64,000 nucleotides of DNA, taken from positions 3,174 through 67,173 of the forward strand of contig DATAVK010000137.1 in NCBI GenBank assembly GCA_036267755.1, written 5' to 3'. The position numbers and the translations under genes are program-made. A model generated the notes under the pieces. The model had not been told where the DNA came from. It saw only the letters and a program-made list of their open reading frames with translations, and searched no databases. The DNA comes from DATAVK01 sp036267755 (GTDB taxonomy: Bacteria; Actinomycetota; Actinomycetes; JAFAQI01). How positions within the stretch are numbered: position 1 is the first letter of the stretch; every line of letters begins with the position of its first letter. This document shows positions 56,619 to 64,000 of this stretch, piece by piece.

Positions 56619-58388
56619 TCAGTCGCTGACCGTGAACAGGATCGTTCCTGTGTAGGTACCCGACGCGGTCGACGTCGGCGCGTTGAGCGTGAGCACGCCG
56701 TCGTAGGTCGCGGTTCCCTCGCCACCGGCAGAGCCGCCGAGGACGGGGTGGGAGATGCCGCCACCGAGACCGGCGGAACCCGGGTCACTGACCGGGACAC
56801 CGTTCGCGGCGTTGTTGTCCTGCGCTGACACCGAACCGTTGTAGCTGTTGACCGGCGTGGAACCGTCCGGGCAGGCAGCCGTGCTCTTCGAGATCTGACT
56901 CAGGCCGACGTTCTCAGGGTTGATGGTCGTGACGGCGGTCGCCGGCTGGCTCGGGTTCCCACTACCCGGAACCTGCGACAGCTGGTTGGCCTCGGCGGAA
57001 GCCGCGAACGGTGATCCACCGGAGGTCATGTCAGTGACCGTGATGCACTGGAACGTCGCGTGACCGGTCCAGAAGGTGCCGTCCGAGCTCAGCGCCAGCG
57101 TGCCCACGTCCAACGGCTTGGTGTCCGTGTACGGGGTGCTGATGACCAATGTGCCCGGCGGGATCTCACCCTGGATGGTCTGGGTGTCCGAGCATGCGGA
57201 CCCGGTGGCGGCGCAGGCGCCGGTCGCCGGGGTCGAGGTGATGAAGGTCACCGGCTGCGACTGCGACGAGTTGAAGTCGGCCGTGTCGGTCGGGGTGAAC
57301 TTCGCGACCACAGAGTGCGATCCTGCGGCGAAACCACCCGGCAGCGAGAAGGTGTATGGCCCTCCGCCTGTGGTGGTCACGGTCGTCGTGCCGAGGGCCG
57401 TGGTGCTGGAGCCGTCGAAGAACGACACGCTGCCGGCCTGGGAGACGCTTCCGCTCAATGTCGCCGCAGTGCCAGTTGTCGTGTTGCCCGAGATGGTCAG
57501 CGTTGTCGTGGTCGGCGTCTTCGCTGCCTGAACGACCTGGCTCACGGTCCCGAATGATCCCGAGAAGTCCGCCGTGTCGGTCGGGGTGAACGTTGCCTTG
57601 ACCGCGTGCGTGCCGACGGCCAGAGTGCTCGTGGCGAACGTCGCCACCCCACTGCCGGAGACGGGAACCGGGCTACCCGAGTTCGTCCCGTCCACCGAGA
57701 ACTGCACCGAACCAGCCTGGTGCGTGGCGCCGGAGGACTCCGTCGCGGTGAAGGTGACGTTGTCACCCGAAGTCGACGGGTTCTCCGACGAGGTCAGGCT
57801 GGTCTGGGTAGAGCTGGCCACCGCGGGGAACACCTGGGTCCAGGTGCTGCCGCTGACAGAAATGTCGGACGACCAGTACGTGCCGCTCGTCCCGGTCTTG
57901 ACCCGCACCTGGTAGAGGCCGGCATAGCCGTCCGTCGTCGAGGTGTCGGTGTTCGGGTTGTCAGCGATGTAGTCCGACAGGTCCTCATCCGTTGCCGCCC
58001 CGGTCACGACCGGGTTCGAGCCCTCACCGTTGATCGGTGCCGGAGCAGAGGTGTTCGGGTACGTCGTGGACAGCGAGGACTGCTCACCGGTCCAGGCGCT
58101 CGGGGCAATCCCGTTCTTCGGGGTGTAGAAGTACAGCGTCGCCTTGGTGTGACCCGCGTCGGCGGACGAAGCGACTGTGTACGCCGCGATCGGCGCGTCG
58201 GTGATCGAGCCAGACGTGATCTGGGTGCCACTGGAGTTGTAGAACGCCAAGGTGCCGATCTCGTTCGGGTCGGTGCCCTCGAAGGGGGGTGCGGCCGCAT
58301 TGGCCGCACCCGCCCCGACGAGGAGCATCGCCCCGGTCATGGTCAGGGTTGCGGCCCCGGCCATGACTGTTGCGAAGCGCATCTTCAT
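56619..58388 (-). CDS. Secreted multi-Ig surface protein, paralogue C
   Basis: This 589-residue protein has a signal peptide (1-32) and the shared N-terminal domain (NEIGTLAFYNSSGTQITSGSI, SAWTGEQSSLSTTYPN). Two Ig-like repeats follow (residues 200-385, each with ATFTPTDTADF). The C-terminal beta domain ends in ASGTYTGTILFTVSD and resembles a WxL-type wall-binding fold without the W-x-L motif. GGGAGAG precedes the ATG. It is likely the main structural component of the cluster. Confidence 0.83.
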   Translation of the reverse strand: MKMRFATVMAGAATLTMTGAMLLVGAGAANAAAPPFEGTDPNEIGTLAFYNSSGTQITSGSITDAPIAAYTVASSADAGHTKATLYFYTPKNGIAPSAWTGEQSSLSTTYPNTSAPAPINGEGSNPVVTGAATDEDLSDYIADNPNTDTSTTDGYAGLYQVRVKTGTSGTYWSSDISVSGSTWTQVFPAVASSTQTSLTSSENPSTSGDNVTFTATESSGATHQAGSVQFSVDGTNSGSPVPVSGSGVATFATSTLAVGTHAVKATFTPTDTADFSGSFGTVSQVVQAAKTPTTTTLTISGNTTTGTAATLSGSVSQAGSVSFFDGSSTTALGTTTVTTTGGGPYTFSLPGGFAAGSHSVVAKFTPTDTADFNSSQSQPVTFITSTPATGACAATGSACSDTQTIQGEIPPGTLVISTPYTDTKPLDVGTLALSSDGTFWTGHATFQCITVTDMTSGGSPFAASAEANQLSQVPGSGNPSQPATAVTTINPENVGLSQISKSTAACPDGSTPVNSYNGSVSAQDNNAANGVPVSDPGSAGLGGGISHPVLGGSAGGEGTATYDGVLTLNAPTSTASGTYTGTILFTVSD

Positions 58389-58474
58389 GTCTCTCCCTAT
58401 GTGGTGGTGCTGGAAGTGGTTCTCGGTCGTGCGCAGATTGAGCAGGCCGTGCTAGTTCAGGGCTCAGGCATCCA

Positions 58475-59686
58475 CTAGCAGCTCGTGGGGTTGACCCCAC
58501 AGTCCTTGTAGCCACCGGTGGCTCCGGCGGCGGCGACCAGTGCCTGGCCGGGAGCGCTCTTGAAGTACGGCGTGCCCGCACTCGAGGAGAAGAGCGTCTG
58601 CCACAGGTTCTTGGCGATGCCGGGCTGGAACGGGGTCGAGCTCGACAGGTCCTTCTGCTTGAACACGATGAACAAGCCCCGGTTGTCGTCGTAGGCGACA
58701 TTCGGCGCGGTCGAGCCGGTCGGAACCGGTCCGAGCACGGTGCCGGTGTCCATCTTGATTCCAGGACTGAGTGCAGCCCCGCCCGGGAAGGCAGTTGCCG
58801 GGTCGTGGAAGTAGCCGCTGTTGTACAGCGCCAACCGACTGCCGGAGAACGGCACGATGGCGTCTGCGGCAGGCCCGAAGTTGCCGGAGGTGATGGCGGT
58901 CGGGTCGTTCTCCTCCGACGTCTTGACGCAGCCGCCGAGGGTGATGGTGCTCTGGCCCGCAGCGGTCTCGATGTCTGAGAGGAAGCTGCTTCGGGTGCCG
59001 GACCCGGCCTGCGGGATGATCGGGTCGATGGAGTCGCTGGACGAACCGCCGATACCCGAGTCATTCCAGTGGGTGAAGCCGGCGTCGCACTGGTACACGT
59101 GGTAGAGCTGCGCCGCAGACAGCGGCACCGCGTTGGAACCGGTCTTCAACTCGGCCAGCTGGAGGTCCTCCGAACCGAGCTTGACGACGTGAAGGCCGCC
59201 GAAGCCGGCGGTTCCTGCAGCCGTCTCCTCGGCACCGGTCGGGAGCCGCGATGCCCGGACGTAGCTGATCTCGCCATCGGGAAACGCGGTCGTGTTGGCG
59301 TCGGCGAGTAGCGCCGCGATGCCGGCGCCCGAGCCGTTGGGACGCTGGACCGGGTTGGTCCCGGCGCGCAGCACGATCGTCGGGTTGAGCGGAAGCAGCG
59401 TCGCGTTCGTGCTGCCGTTGAGGTAGCCGGCACGAGCGTTGGCGTCCGGTGTCGCGTCGAAGCTCACCAGCTTGTTCACGTTCCCCGCGCTGTTGTAGCC
59501 GAGGTCGCCGCCCGTGTCGCCGTCCGCCCCGAAGTCCATCAGGTACTGGACTGTGTCCGAGCCGACGCCGACGGCGTCGGCTGCTGAGGGGGCGTAGTCG
59601 GCGTGCGCCGGCGCTGCCATCGCGAAAGTCATCGCTCCGGCTGCGGCGGTGGCGAGGCCGACTCGCACCTTGGTCTTCATGCGCAT
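58475..59686 (-). CDS. Secreted PstS-fold-like substrate-binding protein
   Basis: This 403-residue protein has a signal peptide ending AHAD (about 1-30). A periplasmic-binding-protein-like body shows VGSDTVQYLMD, TIVLRAGTNPVQRPNGSGAGIAAL, IPQAGSGTRSSFL and LALYNSGYFHDPA, which are typical of the PstS/phosphate-binding superfamily. No membrane anchor or lipobox is seen. No ABC permease is nearby, so a transport role is unlikely. GGAAGG precedes the ATG at 59686. A 181-bp gap suggests its own promoter. Confidence 0.8.
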   Translation of the reverse strand: MRMKTKVRVGLATAAAGAMTFAMAAPAHADYAPSAADAVGVGSDTVQYLMDFGADGDTGGDLGYNSAGNVNKLVSFDATPDANARAGYLNGSTNATLLPLNPTIVLRAGTNPVQRPNGSGAGIAALLADANTTAFPDGEISYVRASRLPTGAEETAAGTAGFGGLHVVKLGSEDLQLAELKTGSNAVPLSAAQLYHVYQCDAGFTHWNDSGIGGSSSDSIDPIIPQAGSGTRSSFLSDIETAAGQSTITLGGCVKTSEENDPTAITSGNFGPAADAIVPFSGSRLALYNSGYFHDPATAFPGGAALSPGIKMDTGTVLGPVPTGSTAPNVAYDDNRGLFIVFKQKDLSSSTPFQPGIAKNLWQTLFSSSAGTPYFKSAPGQALVAAAGATGGYKDCGVNPTSC

Positions 59687-59867
59687 GTGTGTGCCTTCCG
59701 TGGGTCTGTTGGTGTGCGCCTGGCGAGGTGACAATCGCGGATCCAAACCGCTACAAGGCGGTGCTTGGATGAACCGCGGATGAACCTGTCCCATCGGGCC
59801 ACGGCGAACAGGACATCCCGGCGCGGGCGAGCGTCGTAGACCGCCCCAAATGGGGGCAGAACCAGGC

Positions 59868-60860
59868 TCAGACCAGATTGGGGAGCAGCCGCAATGTCTC
59901 GCTGCTGATCAGCCAGAGCACCACAAGAACGAGCGGGGCGCCGGCCAGCCAGGCCTGCCACCTGCCCCACCGCGCATTAGCCCAGACAACCCCTGCAGCA
60001 ACGAGCAGCAGGACCTGTAGCCAGAGCACGAGCGGCACGAGACCGCCGGTGTCCGAGTGCATCTCCGTCGCGGAGGTCGCGATCGTTGTGGGACGCCCGG
60101 ACGGAGCCGGTTGCACGTGGCCCTTCATCGTCGCGTCGACGAAAACCGGGCTACCGGGTGCCCACCCGCTGCGCCAGCCGCTGCCGCGTGAGGTGACCAG
60201 CGTGAGCCGGCTCGCGGTCGCCGCCAACGTCGGCGGAAGTGGGTCGCCGTTGCCGCGAACGTCGGTGACCGTATAGGTGAAGACTCCCTGGCCGGTCGTG
60301 ACCGTTATCGGGTCGCCGACATGCAACGACGCTACGTGTCGGAAGGGTGCACCGAACGTCACGCTGCGGCCCATGACGACCGACACCCCGGCCTGGCCCG
60401 GAAGGGCGGTGTTCTGCTGATGGCCGGGGCCATCGCGCATGACACCGGCCGTCGTGCCTTCGACGACGACGACGCGCCTGAGCCCGGCTTCGGGGGCGGT
60501 CATCACCGCAATCGGCGTGCCAGGCTCGATCGCCCCGCCGAAGGGCGCGACCTCCTCGGCAAGGGATTGCCGAATCGAGGCGTACAGCCGGTGCTGCGCG
60601 CTGCGCTCCTGGATCGCACTCAGTCCGATGGCGTAAACCAGCAGCCAGATCGCGATCAGACTCAGCATGGCCAGTGCGGTCACGACCGTCGTGGCCAGCG
60701 CCGAGGGTGGTGGCAGCGCATCCCCGCCGCGAGGCGGTGCCACCCAGTGCCTCACCCGGCCCGCGATCAGCCGCCAGCGTGGCTGCTGCTGCTCCGGAGC
60801 GGGATTGGGGCTGACATCGCCACTCACGGTCGTCGGCCGCGAGGTCTCGGTCGTGGTCAC
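59868..60860 (-). CDS. Sortase-fold membrane protein lacking the catalytic His and Cys
   Basis: This 330-residue protein has a transmembrane helix (about 53-80), a class E-like sortase domain (90-245) and two or three C-terminal transmembrane helices (273-325). The domain keeps GPGHQQNTALPGQAG, FGAPFRHVASLHVGDPITV and LTLVTS. Where sortases have GHR and TLxTC, this one has Arg165 (MGRS) and Ser224 (LVTS). It is therefore probably not a transpeptidase but a scaffold or binding partner. The GTG overlaps the stop of the gene upstream by 4 bp. Confidence 0.82.
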   Translation of the reverse strand: MTTTETSRPTTVSGDVSPNPAPEQQQPRWRLIAGRVRHWVAPPRGGDALPPPSALATTVVTALAMLSLIAIWLLVYAIGLSAIQERSAQHRLYASIRQSLAEEVAPFGGAIEPGTPIAVMTAPEAGLRRVVVVEGTTAGVMRDGPGHQQNTALPGQAGVSVVMGRSVTFGAPFRHVASLHVGDPITVTTGQGVFTYTVTDVRGNGDPLPPTLAATASRLTLVTSRGSGWRSGWAPGSPVFVDATMKGHVQPAPSGRPTTIATSATEMHSDTGGLVPLVLWLQVLLLVAAGVVWANARWGRWQAWLAGAPLVLVVLWLISSETLRLLPNLV

Positions 60861-63616
60861 CGGGCTCGCCGCCAGTAGCGCAGTCGGACGATGAGCGGCG
60901 CGAGCAACCCTGACAGCAAGGCAAGGCCGAGGAGTGCGGGGAGCGCCGTACCGGCGACCGACGACGAGGCAGCGGCCGTGGTCCCTGGCGAAGTGGCCGG
61001 CGATGAGCCGGCGACCTGCGGTGTGGTGCCCTTACCAGGCTTCCCCGTCTTGTCCGACCCGGCCGGTGGGGTGGCGGTGTCCCCGCCACCGCCCGTGCCA
61101 TCTCCGCCACCCGCTGACGAACCGGTGCCTGAACCTGTTCCGGGCCCGGTCCCTGTCTGACCGCCCGAGTTCGAGCCCACGAGCGACGGCAGCGCGCCGT
61201 GCTGGGCTTGGACCGCAGCTGCCGCCCGGGTGGTGTACGACGCAAGCTGGCCCAACCCGGCTGCCTTGGTCATCGGGAGATATCCAGGCGGCAGCTGGCC
61301 GTTGCCGAAGCCTCTGACCTGACCGTCGGTCGCGGCGTACCTCAGCAGCTTCGCGTAGTCGGCGGCGACGCCCTTGGGCAGACCCTTGGTGGGGACGGCC
61401 GTGTAGACGATCATCGTGCCGGGATACGCCTTGGCGCCGGCGGGCGTGGTGCGCATTGTGGTGGCGTTGATGGGCCAGGTACCCGTCGCCGAATCGGGCT
61501 TGGCCAGGTCGATCGCCGCTTTCATCGACGCATCGGTCGGACTCACGAACACGCGTCCGGCCGAACTCGTGAACTTCGCTGAGGCGGTCGGCGCGGTCTG
61601 GGTCTCCAGCGACGCCATGTCGAGCCGGTAGCGCTGGGCGTCCGCGATCGAGGTCACACCGAGCATGAAGCGGAAGCCCGGGTTCTGGCGGCCGATCGAG
61701 ATCAGTTTCTCGCCCGCGCTCACCCCCTGCAACGGCTGCGAGCAGACGGTCTGGGAGTTGGCGATGGCGAACTGCATCGCGAGTGAGATCTGGCTCAGCC
61801 GCTGGACCGGTGCCGCGACGAGCGGAAGGTAAGGCACCGGGGTGTTGAACAGGCAGTCGTTGAGCCCCGGCTGGTAGATGTCCTTGGGCTCGTACGTGTC
61901 GAGCAACGGCCAGGTGTTCAGGGGGAGCTTGATGCCGCGATAAGCCTTGTTGACGACCATCCCCCAGGGGTCCGGCTTCCCGTTCAGCCAGGCGCGCGCC
62001 TCCGGGTCGGCATTGATGTAGGAGGTGAGTGCGTACATCACGTCCGACTCGCTGGAGAGGCTGAGAAGGGTTGCTGCCACTTGAGAAGACGTCGAGATGC
62101 CTGGGTTGAGCGCCTGGAACTCCGGATCCTCGGTGATATTCAGCGGGTTGTGGGACAGCGCCTTGTCGCCGGTCTGGATATCCGTCAGGGCGGGATATGA
62201 CTCGGTCATGAGCTTCGCAAGCAGTCGCGGGTCGAGCTTGAGCGTGGCGACCGGCCGGCCCTCTACATTGTCGACGTCGAAGGTGACCGCGAAGCCGGAG
62301 ACGGCCGTGGGTGCGTTGACGGTCGGCTCGGGGTATCCCCCGCCCTGCGGTTCGCTGGTGAACGCGGCATCGATACCGCCGGTGGCGAGCAGGTTGCGGG
62401 CCTCGGGCTCCTCGGTCTGCACATGCTTGAAGTTGAACAACGACTTCGACAGGCAGAACTTCGGCGCCCACTGCTCGGTCAGCTGGGTCATCAGCTCGGA
62501 GCCATAGACGTCAACCGCGGCGGACTGTCCGGTGACGCTGCAGACGTCGGAGGTCTGGGCGAATGTCAGCGGAACCGTGATGCGGTTCCGCCAGTTCGAG
62601 GCTGCCCACCACAAGGCGCCGCTGACCGTGGGGGACTCGTGGCCCGCTCCGTCGCCTAGGGTGCCTGGCTTGTAGCTGCCGCCTGCCTCGCACGCCTTCG
62701 TGTCGTCCGAGATCTCATCGGACGGGGGCCGGTCGGATGCCGGCAGCCCTTCCGCGTCCGGGTCGCAGCTGATGCCCATGACGGGTACGGCGACGAGCGC
62801 GCACTTAACCAGGCTGCTGCAGCCGAGCGAGGCGTTGGTGTCGGTCGTCCAGACGTCGAACTTCGTCGAACCGCGGCCGTTCGTCTGAGTCGCACCGAAG
62901 GTCTCGTTGCTCGGCAAGGACTGAGTGTTGTCCCCGACAGCCTCGGGCGCCGTCCCAGCACACCCGTTGGGGCCACCGGGATAGACCGTTCCGCTCACCG
63001 CATCGAACGGCACCCAGTACTCCTCAGGTGCCGGATCGAAACAATCCTCCGGCCGCTTCTTCGGGGCGCCGACCACCGCGGCTCGCTGCGCCTTCGAGGC
63101 GTACTGGTCGAGCCGCCAGGGCGGGTACGACGTCGTCGCGTCGCCGACAGTGTTGTAGTCCTCCTGGAACCGCTCCGTGGTGGCGTTGGTCCAGCAGGTC
63201 TTCTGCGAGAGCTGATTCTTGGCCGGCACGTGCGTCGAGTCGACGCCGCGGCATTCGAGCAGGACGAACGGATATTCCTCCTGCTGCGCCGTCGAGGAGT
63301 TCTCGTTCGAGATCACGCCACCGGTGGCGCGGGCGCCGCTCCACGAAACGTCGACCTCCTGCCGATCCCGCAGGCCCGTGGTCTGAGCGACGTGCAGAGT
63401 GACCTTGCGCTTGTCCACGACCTTGCTCTTACCGCTCGCCTCGACCGTTCTGGTGACGGTCTTGCTCAGCGTGACGACGGAGGATGTGCCACCTGAGGCA
63501 GGCGCGCCAGCCGCAGTAGGAACGCCGACAAGCGCGCCACCCAGGCCGACGGTCAATCCAACGCTCGCCGCGACCAGGGCGACCACCCGACTTCGCGAGA
63601 CGCGCCGGCGCCGCAT
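60857..63616 (-). CDS. Large secreted PstS-fold-like protein with C-terminal membrane anchor
   Basis: This 919-residue protein has a basic N-terminus with a hydrophobic signal (residues 8-38) and a large extracellular part. Its middle has binding-protein-like segments (GIDAAFTSEPQGGGYPEP, SGFAVTFDVDN, LKLDPRLLAKLMTESYP, GVTSIADAQRYRLDMASL). A Gly/Ser/Thr stalk follows (about 810-880), then a C-terminal helix (LPALLGLALLSGLLAPLIV) and RLRYWRRAR. It forms an overlapping operon with the sortase-fold gene. Ligand unknown. Confidence 0.82.
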   Translation of the reverse strand: MRRRRVSRSRVVALVAASVGLTVGLGGALVGVPTAAGAPASGGTSSVVTLSKTVTRTVEASGKSKVVDKRKVTLHVAQTTGLRDRQEVDVSWSGARATGGVISNENSSTAQQEEYPFVLLECRGVDSTHVPAKNQLSQKTCWTNATTERFQEDYNTVGDATTSYPPWRLDQYASKAQRAAVVGAPKKRPEDCFDPAPEEYWVPFDAVSGTVYPGGPNGCAGTAPEAVGDNTQSLPSNETFGATQTNGRGSTKFDVWTTDTNASLGCSSLVKCALVAVPVMGISCDPDAEGLPASDRPPSDEISDDTKACEAGGSYKPGTLGDGAGHESPTVSGALWWAASNWRNRITVPLTFAQTSDVCSVTGQSAAVDVYGSELMTQLTEQWAPKFCLSKSLFNFKHVQTEEPEARNLLATGGIDAAFTSEPQGGGYPEPTVNAPTAVSGFAVTFDVDNVEGRPVATLKLDPRLLAKLMTESYPALTDIQTGDKALSHNPLNITEDPEFQALNPGISTSSQVAATLLSLSSESDVMYALTSYINADPEARAWLNGKPDPWGMVVNKAYRGIKLPLNTWPLLDTYEPKDIYQPGLNDCLFNTPVPYLPLVAAPVQRLSQISLAMQFAIANSQTVCSQPLQGVSAGEKLISIGRQNPGFRFMLGVTSIADAQRYRLDMASLETQTAPTASAKFTSSAGRVFVSPTDASMKAAIDLAKPDSATGTWPINATTMRTTPAGAKAYPGTMIVYTAVPTKGLPKGVAADYAKLLRYAATDGQVRGFGNGQLPPGYLPMTKAAGLGQLASYTTRAAAAVQAQHGALPSLVGSNSGGQTGTGPGTGSGTGSSAGGGDGTGGGGDTATPPAGSDKTGKPGKGTTPQVAGSSPATSPGTTAAASSSVAGTALPALLGLALLSGLLAPLIVRLRYWRRAR

Positions 63617-64000
63617 CAAGACCCACCACGATGTGAGCGCAGCCGCCGCGACAGCAGCGGCGGCCCGATGAGGACCGCAAGGAGCAGAACGCCCGCCAAC
63701 GGGCCCAGCCAATCCGTGTTCTGGGAGGTGGGGATGTCGGCGGGCTGACCGATCACCGCGGCATCATTGCTGGTGCCGGTGGTGTCGCCGACGACCTGGC
63801 CGGTCGCAGGGTCTACAGCCCCCTTGGCGCCAGTTCCAGAGTTGGCCCCACCGGTGGCACCCGTTCCTGCTCCGTTACCCCCGCTCGGCGTGCCGGCGCC
63901 GCCGGTCCTGGAACCTGTGCCGCCGCCGGTACCGCCGTTGTTGGAGGAACTGCCGTTGCCGCCCTTGCCATCGCCCACGCCCTTCGGAGCACCCGGAGCA
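63616..64000 (-). CDS. C-terminal end of a Gly/Ser-rich membrane-anchored protein (partial)
   Basis: Only the last 128 codons are in the window. They show a Gly/Ser/Asn/Thr-rich stalk, then DWLGPLAGVLLLAVLIGPPLL as a transmembrane helix and the basic tail SRRLRSHRGGS. The stop shares one base with the ATG of the 919-residue gene (TGATG). The N-terminal part lies beyond the window, so its family is not known. Confidence 0.75.
   Translation of the reverse strand, partial: APGAPKGVGDGKGGNGSSSNNGGTGGGTGSRTGGAGTPSGGNGAGTGATGGANSGTGAKGAVDPATGQVVGDTTGTSNDAAVIGQPADIPTSQNTDWLGPLAGVLLLAVLIGPPLLSRRLRSHRGGS

Noticed and set aside
1..64000. CRISPR array, insertion sequence or integrated island
   Set aside because: No spaced identical repeats, transposase or integrase genes, or tRNA-flanking direct repeats were found.

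Overview
The window is GC-rich chromosomal DNA with GTG starts, many 4-bp stop/start overlaps and actinobacterial marker genes: BldG, two WhiB proteins, an Rpf-like muralytic enzyme, an actinobacterial Tad cluster and paired Get3/ArsA-like ATPases. From 1 to 25.2 kb the gene order follows, in outline, the order I remember for Mycobacterium tuberculosis Rv3649-Rv3683 and for the bldG-wblA part of Streptomyces: helicase, Tad operon with ssd, 6C sRNA, HAD phosphatase, epoxide-hydrolase-like gene, marP, NUDIX, TlpA-like, nth, crp, metallo-beta-lactamase, RidA, Get3-like pair, wblA, class A PBP, metallophosphoesterase. I see no insertion sequence, prophage or CRISPR array. The organism is an actinobacterium outside the classic model genera. 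The genus cannot be read from the sequence.

Layout. 0-7.7 kb: partial bldG, an MrfA-type helicase, and the tad operon on the minus strand. 7.7-25 kb: stress, cell-envelope and regulatory genes, including an RsiG-like c-di-GMP anti-sigma candidate. 25-31 kb: a tRNA-Pro, a secreted beta-propeller protein, and a phosphate/polyphosphate locus (CYTH-CHAD protein, PPK2, Pit transporter) with a two-unit PHO-box-like repeat. 31-36.6 kb: asd-lysC, recR-ybaB-dnaX and the SRP RNA. 36.6-39.2 kb: tRNA-Ser(GGA), a GT-C mannosyltransferase-like gene, then rpfA behind a c-di-AMP riboswitch. 39-45 kb: a CPBP protease, a small redox cluster (ferredoxin, NuoF-like, ferric-reductase-like, ApbE) and an epimerase. 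45-50.5 kb: tRNA-Ser(CGA), tadA with two related acidic proteins, and sulfite/APS reduction genes with a leader peptide. 50.5-53.2 kb: an NlpC/P60 hydrolase behind a second c-di-AMP riboswitch, and a lytic transglycosylase. 53.2-64 kb: a surface-protein cluster on the minus strand that runs off the window.

How the parts connect. Two ydaO-type riboswitches place two cell-wall hydrolases under c-di-AMP, and the RsiG-like protein suggests c-di-GMP control of a sigma factor. A repeated arrangement, a TAnnnT-like -10 box ending 6-7 nt before the start codon, points to leaderless transcripts for about ten genes, including one divergent pair whose -10 boxes overlap.

The best candidate for an undescribed system is the 53.2-64 kb cluster. 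It encodes three related secreted proteins (two Ig-rich), a DUF916-like protein, two PstS-fold-like secreted proteins, a C-terminally anchored protein, and a sortase-fold membrane protein in which the expected catalytic His and Cys are Arg and Ser. I read it as a cell-surface assembly or adhesion module organised around a non-catalytic sortase-like protein. That function is inference.
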